The notes below the pieces were generated by a model. The model did not search any database. It saw only the letters and a program-made list of their open reading frames with translations, and was not told the origin of the DNA. Positions 1 to 7,507 of a stretch of DNA of 64,000 nt are shown here, piece after piece. The position numbers were made by a program, and so were the translations under genes. Source of the DNA: Pseudomonas frederiksbergensis (GTDB taxonomy: Bacteria; Pseudomonadota; Gammaproteobacteria; Pseudomonadales; Pseudomonadaceae). The DNA lies in NCBI RefSeq assembly GCF_003732665.1, contig NZ_MOBP01000002.1, positions 124,001 to 188,000 of the forward strand, in the 5' to 3' direction. The first letter of the stretch is position 1; each line of letters starts with the position of its first letter.

Positions 1-766
1 TCACCAATGAGCCGTCCTCAATCTCCTTGAGGCAGCCCGCCAGGCTCATCGAGACAATCCCCAAACCCGCTACCGCGGCCACTGTCGACACCTCGTTCAC
101 CGAAACCGACAGCTTGCCGTCCACACGCACCGAAAAAACTGTGCCCTCATGCCGGAACGACCAGACATGACCGGCAATGGACGGGCCGACGATGACCGAA
201 TGCGTAGCAAGGTCGGCGGGCAGTCGCGGCGCCCCGGCGCGGGCCAGATAGCTGGGGGCGGCGGCGATCACCCGGGGCGTGGAGCCTATGCGTTTGGCCA
301 GTGCGTTGGAGTCCGGCAAGGAGCCAAAGCGTAAGGCGACATCCACGCCTTCGGTCACCAGGTCCTGGCGCTGGTCATCCATCAGCAACTCCACTTTCAA
401 CTCAGGATGACGCTGGAGGAAAACCGGGAGTCGTGGCACCACGGCGCGAATGGCCAGACTCGACGACAAGCCCACTCGCAAGATGCCCCTCAACTCGCCA
501 TCCCCCCTGGCAGCCTGCTCGGCCTCTTCCAGTGCGGCAAGGATCGGCTCAAGCCGCGCCATGAAATCCGATCCGGCCTCCGTCAGGCTGACGGCGCGGG
601 TCGTGCGGATCAACAGCGCGGCACCCACCTCTTTTTCAAGCTGTGAGATGACGCGCGAAACCGTCGGCTGGGGGATATTCATCTCGCGCCCGGCCGCCGA
701 AAAACTGCCCTTGCGCGCAACCCTCAGGAATAGACGCAGGCCGAACAGGTGATCATTCATGGTCAT
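1..766 (-). CDS. LysR-family transcriptional regulator (3' end cut by window edge)
   Basis: This gene reads leftward off the window, so only the first 255 or so codons are present. The protein starts MTMNDHLFGLRLFLRVARKG (a second ATG lies at 760) and has the classic LysR N-terminal winged helix-turn-helix, with the segment PQPTVSRVISQLEKEVG. A periplasmic-binding-like effector domain follows. Length and layout fit a LysR regulator of about 300 residues missing its last part. It is divergent from the peroxiredoxin and flavin oxidoreductase genes at 861 and 1583, so those are its likely targets. The 94 bp between them would hold the operator, but I see no clear T-N11-A box. No strong Shine-Dalgarno separates the two possible starts. 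Confidence 0.9.
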   Translation of the reverse strand, partial: MTMNDHLFGLRLFLRVARKGSFSAAGREMNIPQPTVSRVISQLEKEVGAALLIRTTRAVSLTEAGSDFMARLEPILAALEEAEQAARGDGELRGILRVGLSSSLAIRAVVPRLPVFLQRHPELKVELLMDDQRQDLVTEGVDVALRFGSLPDSNALAKRIGSTPRVIAAAPSYLARAGAPRLPADLATHSVIVGPSIAGHVWSFRHEGTVFSVRVDGKLSVSVNEVSTVAAVAGLGIVSMSLAGCLKEIEDGSLV

Positions 767-860
767 GGTGAATAACTGCTACTCAAATAAGGCGTCTACT
801 GGCTGGATTTTGCATGGGACATAGTTGGCGCATCCCCCGCCCAACGCAAGGAAATACGCC

Positions 861-1523
861 ATGACACTGCAATCGAAACTCGACGCCCTGAAACACGAAT
901 TCGAAACCAGGATGGCACCGCCACCTGTCGTGGAAGCGCTGCACCGCGCTGTCGCGGAGCTGATCGCCAGCGGTGCGCCAGACCGTGCGCTGAAGGCAGG
1001 GGATGCAGCGCCTGCTTTTTTGCTGCCCGACCCGGACGGTGAAATGGTGTCTTCCAAAGAGCTTCTGGCCAAAGGACCGCTCGTGCTGACGTTTTACCGC
1101 GGCGTGTGGTGCCCATACTGCAATTACGATTTGCAGGCGATGGAAGAAGCCCGCCACAGCATCGAAGCGCTCGGCGCCACCCTGGTTGCCGTGTCGCAAC
1201 AAACCGCCGCCAACAGCCGCAAGTCCCGGCGCGACAACAAACTCGGCTTCCCGATCCTTGGCGACAAGGGCGGTGACCTGGCGGCTGCGTTCGGTGTGCG
1301 CTGGAACGTTCCCGATTACCTGCAACCCATCCATAAAGCCGTTGGTGCCGACATCTCGGTGTTCAACGGCGAAGACAGCTGGACCCTGCCGATGCCAGCC
1401 CGTTATGTGATTGGTCAGGACGGCATCATCCAATACGCCGAAGTAAACGCCGATTACACCTTGCGCCCTGAACCGTCGGAGGTGCTGCCTACCCTGGAAC
1501 GCCTGATGACGAATGCAGCCTGA
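861..1523 (+). CDS. Peroxiredoxin-like (AhpC/TSA family) thiol oxidoreductase
   Basis: This is a 220-residue thioredoxin-fold protein of the AhpC/TSA superfamily. The motif FYRGVWCPYCNYDL, about 85 residues in, carries a CxxC pair where peroxiredoxins have the peroxidatic cysteine. The N-terminal 50 residues are a helical extension seen in the peroxiredoxin-like family. I chose the ATG at 861 because an AAGGAAA ribosome-binding site lies just upstream. An in-frame start 36 bases earlier lacks one. It is probably co-transcribed with the flavin oxidoreductase 59 bp downstream and controlled by the divergent LysR gene. The likely role is thiol-based reduction of peroxides or electrophiles; the substrate is unknown. 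Confidence 0.9.
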   Translation: MTLQSKLDALKHEFETRMAPPPVVEALHRAVAELIASGAPDRALKAGDAAPAFLLPDPDGEMVSSKELLAKGPLVLTFYRGVWCPYCNYDLQAMEEARHSIEALGATLVAVSQQTAANSRKSRRDNKLGFPILGDKGGDLAAAFGVRWNVPDYLQPIHKAVGADISVFNGEDSWTLPMPARYVIGQDGIIQYAEVNADYTLRPEPSEVLPTLERLMTNAA

Positions 1524-1582
1524 GGCTGACATCCGCTAATCGCCCCATCCCCACCCTTTTCTTACTGTCGAGAGGTTCAACC

Positions 1583-2686
1583 ATGTCAGCCTTATTCCAG
1601 ACCTTCACCCTCAAGAGCGTGACCCTTCGAAACCGCATCGTCGTGACACCGATGTGCCAATACTCCTCTATCGACGGCGTGGCCAACGAATGGCACTACA
1701 GCCATTACGCATCATTGGCACGGGGCGGTGCCGGTCTGGTGGTGGTTGAAGCCACCGCCGTGTCCCCCGAGGGGCGAATCACCCCCGGTTGCGCCGGCCT
1801 GTGGAATGACGAGCAGGCACAAGCGCTACTGCCGATCGTGCAATCGATCAAGTCCGCCGGCGCCATCGCCGGCATCCAGCTTGGCCATGCCGGGCGCAAG
1901 GCCAGCGCGAACCGTCCTTGGGAAGGTGACGACCATATCGCTGTGGATGACGCGGCAGGCTGGGAGACGCTGTCGGCATCCGCCATCGCATTGGGCGGCG
2001 GCCTGCCGAAGGTTCCCAAAGCCATCTCCACCAGCGAAATCGAACGCGTCAAAGCGGACTTTGTCGCCGCAGCGATCAGGGCCCGGGATGCCGGTTTCGA
2101 ATGGCTGGAACTGCACTTTGCCCACGGCTATCTGGCGATGGGTTTTCTCTCGGCGCACTCCAACCAACGCACCGACCAATACGGTGGCAGCTTTGAAAAC
2201 CGCAGCCGCTTTATTATCGAAACCCTGGGCGCCATCCGCGAAGTCTGGCCAGACAATCTGCCGTTGGTGGTACGCCTGGGCGTGATCGAATACGACGGTC
2301 GCGATGAAGAAACACTGCTGGAGTCCATTGAACTGGCGAAAACCCTGAAGACCATGGGCGTCGATCTGCTGGATGTCAGCATGGGATTCTCGACGCCCAC
2401 CCCGGATGTGCCATGGGCCACGCCCGCGTTCCTCGCACCGGTTGCGCAGCGTTTTCGCGATGAAACGGGTTTGCCCGTGACGGCATCCTGGGGTATCGAC
2501 ACACCCGAGCTGGCCGAGCAAGCCATCGAACAAGGTCAATTGGACCTCGTGAGTCTGGGACGCGCCATGCTCAGCAACCCGCATTGGCCTTACCACGCCG
2601 CCCGCAAATTGGGGGTCGACAAAGCCTCCTGGACGCTGCCGGCGCAGTACGCACATTGGCTGGAGCGCTATGCTGTCGGTGCCTGA
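1583..2686 (+). CDS. xenA: Old Yellow Enzyme family NADH:flavin oxidoreductase, XenA-like
   Basis: The 367-residue product is an FMN-dependent ene-reductase of the YqjM/XenA class of Old Yellow Enzymes. It begins MSALFQTFTLKSVTLRNRIV and contains TPMCQYSS with the active-site cysteine region, the HAGRKAS segment with the substrate-binding histidine, and ELHFAHGYL near residue 175. The C-terminal ASWTLPAQYAHWLERY is close to P. putida xenobiotic reductase A as I recall it. These enzymes reduce activated C=C bonds and nitro-compounds using NAD(P)H. A GAGAGG ribosome-binding site precedes the ATG. It follows the peroxiredoxin-like gene, which suggests a shared stress response to electrophiles. 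The symbol is by resemblance; substrate preference cannot be read from sequence. Confidence 0.88.
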   Translation: MSALFQTFTLKSVTLRNRIVVTPMCQYSSIDGVANEWHYSHYASLARGGAGLVVVEATAVSPEGRITPGCAGLWNDEQAQALLPIVQSIKSAGAIAGIQLGHAGRKASANRPWEGDDHIAVDDAAGWETLSASAIALGGGLPKVPKAISTSEIERVKADFVAAAIRARDAGFEWLELHFAHGYLAMGFLSAHSNQRTDQYGGSFENRSRFIIETLGAIREVWPDNLPLVVRLGVIEYDGRDEETLLESIELAKTLKTMGVDLLDVSMGFSTPTPDVPWATPAFLAPVAQRFRDETGLPVTASWGIDTPELAEQAIEQGQLDLVSLGRAMLSNPHWPYHAARKLGVDKASWTLPAQYAHWLERYAVGA

Positions 2687-2703
2687 CACACCTGGAAAAC
2701 AAA

Positions 2704-2851
2704 GGGGATGGATTTATTAAAGCGCTCAGAAAGCTGTGATGTGCTGGATGTGATTGGCCGGCGATTGCAGGCGATGCCGTCGCAGTAACGTGATGACCCT
2801 TCCCGCGCTCTGCGTGGGAAGGGTCAACGGGACGTGAAATAGATCTGCCCC
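2704..2851 (+). repeat. Decayed copy of a small hypothetical-gene cassette with motif ends
   Basis: The interval begins with GGGGATGGATTTATTA and ends with AAATAGATCTGCCCCC, so inverted versions of one motif bound it. Bases 2733-2825 are nearly identical to 7229-7320, which is the 3' end of the small gene at 6960 plus its downstream hairpin. The first 90 or so codons of that gene are missing here. This looks like an internally deleted copy of the cassette at 6560-7336. No intact reading frame remains. The rest of the 277 bp between the flanking genes shows nothing else I recognise. Confidence 0.7.
2796..2824 (+). terminator. Hairpin ACCCTTCCC / GGGAAGGGT in the decayed cassette
   Basis: A 9-bp perfect stem with an 11-base loop, the same hairpin as at 7291-7319. 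It lacks a clear U-run. It sits between convergent genes (plus-strand flavin oxidoreductase and minus-strand hydrolase) and could end transcription from either side. Confidence 0.5.
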
Positions 2852-2963
2852 CTTCCCACCCTCAGGATGGCGGTTGGGCGAGAAGGAAGACAGGATGAAG
2901 GCTCGGTAACGAATCAGGTGTCAGACAACTCGCCGCGCACGCGCTTTTTCATTCCCGTCCGGA

Positions 2964-3617
2964 TCAGCCGACGGTGGCCGGCACTGGCGTGTTGAGCAAT
3001 TGCTGTTCCCACAGATACGCAATGCCGCTACCGGCGGCATGCTGCTGGAGCACCTCCGTCAGTGCGCCAGCGGTTTCGGCCCGAGCCCAGTCGCGTTGCC
3101 ATTCGGCGGCCAGCGCCAGCCACGTCATCATGTTCGCACCGGCCGCGATCATGCGCTGGATGGCGACCTGATGAGCCTCGACGGAAACAGCGCCCGAGGC
3201 GTCGGTAATCACTGTCACGTCCCAGCCTTCCCCGAGCGCCTGGATCACCGGCATGGCGACGCAGATTTCGGTCCAAAGGCCCGCGATGACCAATTGCTTG
3301 CGGCCGGTCGCTTTCACCGCGTCCACGACCTTCGGATCTTCCCAGGTGTTGATGAACGTTCGATCAATCACCTCCTGGCCGGGAAACACATCGGTGATTT
3401 GCGGGAAGATAAAACCACCACGCTCGGCAATCACGCTGGTCAGGATGGTGGGCACGTTGAAAGCCTTGGCCGCTTTTGCCAACGCCGTCGCATTGTTGAC
3501 CACCATCTGCGGTTCATGGCTGTTGAGGTTCGTCAGTTGGTACGGCTGGTGGTCAATCAACACGAGTACTGAATCTTCCGGACGAAGCAGCGAAGCAAGG
3601 CCGTTACGAAAAGTCAT
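2964..3617 (-). CDS. Isochorismatase-like cysteine hydrolase, YcaC-like
   Basis: The 217-residue protein belongs to the isochorismatase-like hydrolase superfamily, closest in style to YcaC. It shows the N-terminal aspartate motif LVLIDHQPYQL, a cis-peptide/cysteine region LWTEICVAMPVIQAL with the candidate nucleophilic cysteine, and the usual single alpha/beta domain. The substrate of YcaC proteins is not established. The start at 3617 is preceded by AAAGGATG at good spacing, so it is preferred to in-frame codons upstream. The gene is divergent from the LysR gene at 3881, and the space between them carries two similar 60-bp inverted-repeat elements, which suggests control by that LysR protein. 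Confidence 0.88.
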   Translation of the reverse strand: MTFRNGLASLLRPEDSVLVLIDHQPYQLTNLNSHEPQMVVNNATALAKAAKAFNVPTILTSVIAERGGFIFPQITDVFPGQEVIDRTFINTWEDPKVVDAVKATGRKQLVIAGLWTEICVAMPVIQALGEGWDVTVITDASGAVSVEAHQVAIQRMIAAGANMMTWLALAAEWQRDWARAETAGALTEVLQQHAAGSGIAYLWEQQLLNTPVPATVG

Positions 3618-3705
3618 GAATGCATCCTTTATTGTCATGATGAGCGGGATTGGTTTTCGGGCAACGTTCACCGGCAGTGACGTTGCCTGAGGCCGACACT
3701 GTGCT

Positions 3706-3765
3706 GTTCCCCTGTTCGATCCGGTAGTAGCGTTCGGTGGTTAGCTGTGTCGCCGAATGGGGAAC
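3706..3765. promoter_or_regulatory. 60-bp element with GTTCCCC ... GGGGAAC arms, copy 1
   Basis: GTTCCCC at 3706-3712 and its exact inverse GGGGAAC at 3759-3765 bound a 60-bp element in the space between the YcaC-like and LysR genes. The five bases before the left arm (GTGCT) are also shared with copy 2. By hand alignment the two 65-bp units match at roughly two-thirds of positions. The layout suggests paired operator sites or a duplicated promoter. Function is inferred from position and symmetry. Confidence 0.55.
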
Positions 3766-3814
3766 GCCCCATAAACCCGGGCACACTCAAGACGGCCCGC
3801 CTGACACGAGTGCT

Positions 3815-3874
3815 GTTCCCCTATTGGCATCGGGAGTAGCATCGCCGGGCGTGCCATGTCGCGAAATGGGGAAC
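3815..3874. promoter_or_regulatory. 60-bp element with GTTCCCC ... GGGGAAC arms, copy 2
   Basis: This is the second copy, exactly 109 bp after the first and with the same 60-bp outer spacing. GTTCCCC is at 3815-3821 and GGGGAAC at 3868-3874. Its right arm lies directly before the LysR coding region and also supplies the GGGGAA ribosome-binding site for a TTG start at 3881. A regulator bound here could block translation or transcription of the LysR gene. Confidence 0.55.
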
Positions 3875-3880
3875 ACTGAT

Positions 3881-4777
3881 TTGGATATCGAAGAGCTTCG
3901 GACATTCGTAGAAGTGGCTGATGCCGGTGGCGTTTCACCGGCGGCGTTGCGGCTTGGCGTGTCCAAGTCCATCGTCAGTCGCCGGTTGGCGCGGCTGGAA
4001 ACGGAGCTTGGCGTACAACTGCTTGCACGGACCACTCGCGGCGCGGCGCTGACTGAAGCCGGCGTCACGTTTCGCGAGTATGCCGCCAGGGTCTGCACCG
4101 AAATGGATGTCGCACGGGAAGCGATCCTGCCCGCCGGAGCGCTGCGCGGTCGCCTACGCGTCGCCGCGCCGCTTTCGTTTGGCCCGACTCATTTCGCACC
4201 TGTGCTGGCGGAAATGGCCCGACGTCACCCCCAGCTTCATATCCATACCTGCTATAGCGATCGCTTCGTTGACCTCATCGCGGAGGGTTACGACTGTGCG
4301 ATACGGGTTGGCTACCTTCAGGATTCAAACCTGATCGCCAGACGCATCGGCCCGATCAAGGGCAAGCTGGTCGCCAGCCCGGGTTACATCAGCGCCCATG
4401 GTTCACCGGACAAACCGGAGGAGCTTATCGCCCATCCAGCCCTGATGCAGAGCACGGAAGCCTGGCAATTTCTGGATGGCGACAACGTCATCTCGGTTCG
4501 TCCGCAGGGACGTTTCAAGGCCGACAACGGCGTCGCGCTGGTGGCTGCCGCCGTAGCAGGACTGGGGATTGCCTACCTGCCCGATTGCCTCACCCATGAC
4601 AGCGTGACCGCCGGGGCGCTCGTGCCGATCATGACGCGTTATCCGCCACCTCCGGCGGGCGCCTATATGGTCCGACCGGCAGGTCAGCATCCCGCGCAGA
4701 AGATTCGGGTTCTGACCGAACTCCTGATCGAGTATTTCGGCACGTCTCCGCACTTTGCAGGAACCGCTTCTTCGTGA
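3881..4777 (+). CDS. LysR-family transcriptional regulator
   Basis: This is a 298-residue LysR regulator. The N-terminal DNA-binding domain reads LDIEELRTFVEVADAGGVSP, then SKSIVSRRLARLETELG. The C-terminal effector domain is of the CrgA/PBP2 type. I place the start at TTG 3881 because GGGGAA lies 6 bases upstream and related proteins commonly begin MDIEELRTF. An in-frame ATG at 3866 has no ribosome-binding site and lies inside the inverted-repeat element. The gene is divergent from the YcaC-like hydrolase, its likely target along with itself. The effector is unknown. Confidence 0.88.
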   Translation: MDIEELRTFVEVADAGGVSPAALRLGVSKSIVSRRLARLETELGVQLLARTTRGAALTEAGVTFREYAARVCTEMDVAREAILPAGALRGRLRVAAPLSFGPTHFAPVLAEMARRHPQLHIHTCYSDRFVDLIAEGYDCAIRVGYLQDSNLIARRIGPIKGKLVASPGYISAHGSPDKPEELIAHPALMQSTEAWQFLDGDNVISVRPQGRFKADNGVALVAAAVAGLGIAYLPDCLTHDSVTAGALVPIMTRYPPPPAGAYMVRPAGQHPAQKIRVLTELLIEYFGTSPHFAGTASS

Positions 4778-4798
4778 TCACGCCAATGTCGCATTGAC

Positions 4799-4818
4799 AT
4801 ATCGAAAAATCTCGATAT
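4799..4818. promoter_or_regulatory. ArsR-type operator upstream of the ArsR gene
   Basis: ATATCGA-AAAATC-TCGATAT is a 20-bp inverted repeat with 7-bp arms, ending 9 bases before the ArsR start codon. The same arms form a perfect palindrome at 5147-5166 before the next gene. Such AT-rich palindromes are typical ArsR/SmtB operators, so autoregulation is likely. Confidence 0.75.
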
Positions 4819-4827
4819 CCTCGCGCC

Positions 4828-5130
4828 ATGGAATTACTCGAAATATTCAAAGCCCTGTCAAACCCTACACGCCTTCAAATCCTGAAAGGCTTGAAGGACC
4901 CCGCAAAGAACTTCCCTCCGCAGGATGAGGGTGACGTTCTCACGGTAGGCGTCTGCGTCAGCAGTATTCAAGAAGGTATCGGGCTGTCGCAGTCCACGGT
5001 GTCTGGTTATCTCGCGACGCTGCAACGAGTGGGCCTGGTCGAAGTCAGGCGCATCGGTCAGTGGACCTACTACAAGCGCAATGAAGCAACCATCAGCGCC
5101 CTTTCCGAGATCATCGGCAAAGACCTGTAG
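4828..5130 (+). CDS. ArsR-family winged-helix repressor
   Basis: The 100-residue protein is one ArsR-type winged helix-turn-helix: EIFKALSNPTRLQILKGL at the start, then IGLSQSTVSGYLATLQRVGLVEVRRIGQWTYYKRNE as recognition helix and wing. Cysteines are present only in VGVCVSS (residue about 48), so the classic ELCVCDL metal site is absent and the inducer may be a redox signal or an organic molecule. It lies between two copies of the ATATCGA / TCGATAT palindrome, one before itself and one before the quinone oxidoreductase gene. That makes it the probable repressor of both. Confidence 0.88.
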   Translation: MELLEIFKALSNPTRLQILKGLKDPAKNFPPQDEGDVLTVGVCVSSIQEGIGLSQSTVSGYLATLQRVGLVEVRRIGQWTYYKRNEATISALSEIIGKDL

Positions 5131-5146
5131 TTTTTTTTACCACAGA

Positions 5147-5166
5147 ATATCGAGATATCTCGATAT
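5147..5166. promoter_or_regulatory. Perfect 20-bp palindrome, ArsR-type operator
   Basis: ATATCGAGATATCTCGATAT is a perfect 20-bp palindrome centred 38 bp before the start of the quinone oxidoreductase gene. Its arms equal those of the operator at 4799-4818. Placement fits repression of the downstream gene by the ArsR protein. Confidence 0.8.
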
Positions 5167-5193
5167 CCCTTTTTATCGATACGAGGATTAACA

Positions 5194-6168
5194 ATGAAAG
5201 CCATGACGCTTAAATCATTTGGCGGCCCGGAATCGTTTGAACTCTGCGACGTACCCAAGCCCGTGCCGCGTGCGGGACAAGTCCTGGTCCGGGTACACGC
5301 CACCTCCATCAATCCATTGGATTACCAGGTTCGCCGTGGCGATTATCCCGACCTGGTGCAACTGCCAGCCATTACCGGACACGACGTATCGGGCGTGGTT
5401 GAAGCCGTCGGGCCGGGTGTGACGACCTTCGCGCCAGGCGACGAAGTCTGGTACACCCCGCAAATATTTGACGGCCCGGGAAGTTATGCCGAGTACCACG
5501 TGGCTGCCGAAAGCATTATCGGGAAGAAGCCGCCCTCGCTGAGCCATCTTGAGGCGGCAAGTTTGACCCTGGTTGGCGGGACGGCGTGGGAAGCCCTCAT
5601 CGTGCGTGCGGCGCTCAGGGTGGGAGAAAGCATCCTCATACACGGCGGCGCGGGCGGCGTCGGTCATGTGGCGATCCAACTGGCAAAAGCCATGGGCGCA
5701 AAGGTGTTCACGACGGTGCGCGAAGCGAACGCTGAGTTCGCACGAAGCATGGGGGCCGATGTGGTCATCGACTACGAAAAGGAAGATTACGTCGACGTCA
5801 TCATCCAGGAAACCGGTGGCCACGGAGTCGATGTCGTGTTCGACACCATCGGCGGCAACACACTGTCACGTAGCCCCGACGTGCTCGCACAACTTGGCCG
5901 CGTGGTCTCTATTGTGGACATTGCACAGCCACAAAACCTCGTTCAGGCCTGGGGCAAGAACGCGAGTTATCACTTCGTTTTCACCAGACAGAACCGCGGC
6001 AAGCTTGATGAATTGAGCGCATTGGTAGAGCGCGGCCAACTGCGACCACACATTGGCGCCGTCTATTCGCTGGCCGACATCGCGCTCGCCCATGCCCGGC
6101 TGGAGAGCCCCAACAACGGTGTCAGAGGAAAAATCGCGATTGCCGTCGAGCCATCGCTCATCTCGTAA
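5194..6168 (+). CDS. Zinc-independent MDR-family quinone oxidoreductase
   Basis: The 324-residue product is a medium-chain dehydrogenase/reductase of the quinone oxidoreductase (QOR) group. The N-terminal GroES-like domain has [11 protein letters not shown] and [14 protein letters not shown]. The Rossmann domain has the NADPH motif [20 protein letters not shown]. The zinc-binding cysteines of alcohol dehydrogenases are missing. It probably reduces quinones or unsaturated carbonyls with NADPH. It follows the ArsR gene and a perfect operator palindrome, so it is likely the repressor's main target. An ABM-domain gene lies 41 bp downstream and may be co-transcribed. Confidence 0.9.
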   Translation: MKAMTLKSFGGPESFELCDVPKPVPRAGQVLVRVHATSINPLDYQVRRGDYPDLVQLPAITGHDVSGVVEAVGPGVTTFAPGDEVWYTPQIFDGPGSYAEYHVAAESIIGKKPPSLSHLEAASLTLVGGTAWEALIVRAALRVGESILIHGGAGGVGHVAIQLAKAMGAKVFTTVREANAEFARSMGADVVIDYEKEDYVDVIIQETGGHGVDVVFDTIGGNTLSRSPDVLAQLGRVVSIVDIAQPQNLVQAWGKNASYHFVFTRQNRGKLDELSALVERGQLRPHIGAVYSLADIALAHARLESPNNGVRGKIAIAVEPSLIS

Positions 6169-6209
6169 ATGCGCACTTTTAACCGTTTGACTCATTTTCG
6201 AGGTACGCC

Positions 6210-6545
6210 ATGATTTATGAAATCGCCCTGCTCCCCGTCCACCAGGAACGCACTGAAATGTTCAGACGTGCATTTGCCGAAGTCGCTCCTTTGCTCACCC
6301 GCGCAAAGGGTTACGAAGGCCATTTGCTCGCGCAAGGGATCGAAACGCCCCAGTTATTCAACCTGATAGTGCGCTGGGCTTCACTTGAGGATCACACGCC
6401 GGGCTTCGAAGAGAGTGAAGACCATCGGATGTTCATGCTGGGCCTGGAGGAGTACTTTTCGGAAGAACCGCGGGTTTACCATATCGATCCGGACAGCAGC
6501 GTTGGCATGGGTGATGCTGGTGCTTTGAACGGTTTTTGGCTTTAA
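6210..6545 (+). CDS. Antibiotic-biosynthesis-monooxygenase (ABM) domain protein
   Basis: This 111-residue protein has a single dimeric alpha+beta barrel (ABM-like) domain: IYEIALLPVHQERTEMFRRAF at the start and HRMFMLGLEEYFSEEPRVYH near residue 80. Such small proteins act as quinol monooxygenases or heme/quinone-binding proteins. It lies just after the quinone oxidoreductase, consistent with a shared role in quinone metabolism under the ArsR repressor. The last 15 residues are poor in structure. The substrate is unknown. Confidence 0.75.
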   Translation: MIYEIALLPVHQERTEMFRRAFAEVAPLLTRAKGYEGHLLAQGIETPQLFNLIVRWASLEDHTPGFEESEDHRMFMLGLEEYFSEEPRVYHIDPDSSVGMGDAGALNGFWL

Positions 6546-6559
6546 GGCACAGAGCACAG

Positions 6560-6601
6560 GGGACAGATTTATTAAACGTGATTAGTAAATAAATCTGTCC
6601 C
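6560..6601. repeat. Inverted repeat GGGACAGATTTATT / AATAAATCTGTCCC (cassette left end)
   Basis: Two 14-bp arms, 6560-6573 and 6588-6601, are exact inverses separated by 14 bases. The same motif closes the unit on the right at 7321-7336. Single copies occur at 14474 and 49021. Motifs of this sequence are scattered through Pseudomonas genomes and are often linked to REP-associated (Y1) transposases, but no transposase gene is present here. Confidence 0.7.
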
Positions 6602-6959
6602 TTTTCTCTGGTCCCCTTCTTGGAAGTGAAATTTCCGGGCAAGGTCTTCGGAAGTTTCCTTCAAGTTGTGGCGACTTTGGTGAACTGGTGCGCGTTGAGT
6701 TCGAACGGTAGGCTTTGGGGGTCGCTGCATATTCAGTGACAGGGTGTAGGAACCCTTCCGACCATGAGAAACGCTTTGGCGTCGATACCGATTTGCGGCC
6801 GTTAACGTACGCCCGTAATATCAGCAGCGGCGGCTGTGCGCGGGCACACTTCGGTGTGGTCGGGTTCTCTGGTCTCGATATTCCTACCCCGCGTATGGCT
6901 GCCACCCAAGCCTGTAGGAGGGCTGTTGGTAGCTTCATTTACTACCAGAGGCAAAAAGC
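6602..6959 (+). other. Leader region of the small cassette gene with a possible upstream frame
   Basis: This 358-bp stretch holds no recognisable gene. It contains a CACAC-TTCG-GTGTG tetraloop hairpin near 6846-6859 and a GGTAG/CTACC pair just before the next start codon. An open frame of 82 codons (6715-6963, TTG start) ends with a TGA overlapping the ATG at 6960 by four bases, the pattern of translational coupling. Its product resembles nothing I know. Whether the region acts as an RNA element or a coupled leader cistron cannot be decided by eye. Confidence 0.4.
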
Positions 6960-7283
6960 ATGAAAAATCTTCACACCGACCCACCCTACGAAAAACCAAC
7001 ACCCCACCCCAAAAGCCGCTTCATGGCGCTCACCAGCAACTGCGACGACATGCCCACGTTGTTCGTCGATACTCACGCGCCGCTGGACGTTCTGCATGAC
7101 ACCGCACTCTACCGAATCCGCGCGGTCACCCAAGTGCTGGAAAACCTGTCCATGCGCGATTCAATCGAATGTGAATCCTTCATCCTCAGCGACTTTGCCT
7201 TGCTGTGCGCCATCCCGTTGCGCGATGGCTGTGATGTGCTGGATGTGATTGGCCGACGATTGCGGGCAATGCCGTCGGAGTAG
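6960..7283 (+). CDS. Small hypothetical protein (DUF3077/DUF6124-like)
   Basis: The 107-residue protein starts MKNLHTDPPYEKPTPHPKS, a proline-rich opening common in small Pseudomonas hypothetical proteins. A helical domain follows: LFVDTHAPLDVLHDTALYRIRAV and SDFALLCAIPLRDGCDVLDVIGRRL. It resembles DUF3077 or DUF6124 proteins, which often occur in several copies per genome and have no known function. The gene sits in a unit bounded by inverted GGGGACAGATTTATT-like motifs, and the 3' end of the same gene is repeated at 2733-2825. It may therefore be a mobile cassette. The family assignment is tentative. Confidence 0.6.
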   Translation: MKNLHTDPPYEKPTPHPKSRFMALTSNCDDMPTLFVDTHAPLDVLHDTALYRIRAVTQVLENLSMRDSIECESFILSDFALLCAIPLRDGCDVLDVIGRRLRAMPSE

Positions 7284-7290
7284 CGGGACG

Positions 7291-7319
7291 ACCCTTCCCG
7301 CGCTCTGCGTGGGAAGGGT
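7291..7319 (+). terminator. Hairpin terminator of the cassette gene
   Basis: ACCCTTCCC and GGGAAGGGT form a 9-bp perfect stem 8 bases after the stop codon. It is followed by AAATAGATTT, not a pure U-run. It is duplicated with the decayed copy at 2796-2824. Confidence 0.6.
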
Positions 7320-7320
7320 A

Positions 7321-7336
7321 AATAGATTTGTCCCCT
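7321..7336 (-). repeat. GGGGACAAATCTATTT motif (cassette right end)
   Basis: AAATAGATTTGTCCCC is an inverted, slightly changed copy of the motif at 6560. Together they bound the unit carrying the small gene at 6960. Confidence 0.6.
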
Positions 7337-7426
7337 TCCCTTCTGTCCCCTCAACCGCCATAGCAGTTCGCAAGCAGCTTCTGAGGCTTTGTACTGAGCT
7401 GCCGCGCTGAAATTTTTTCAATTGGC

Positions 7427-7457
7427 TGCATCCAGTCCGTCCTCTGGTGGGTAGTAC
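7427..7457 (+). promoter_or_regulatory. Possible ECF sigma promoter for the DUF3455 gene
   Basis: TGCATCC at 7427-7433, then 16 bases, then GGTA overlapping TAGTAC. This resembles the TGCATCC-N16-CGTA pattern I associate with SigK-like ECF promoters. It lies 50 bp before the DUF3455 start, and the sigma factor gene follows directly. The match is by eye only. Confidence 0.35.
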
Positions 7458-7507
7458 AGGTAGTAGCCACAGCGCTGCTGAACTGATCACCTTTCTGGAG
7501 AGATTGC

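Noticed and set aside
6560..7336. Prophage remnant
   Set aside because: No integrase, capsid, tail or lysis gene is present; only a small hypothetical gene with flanking motifs.
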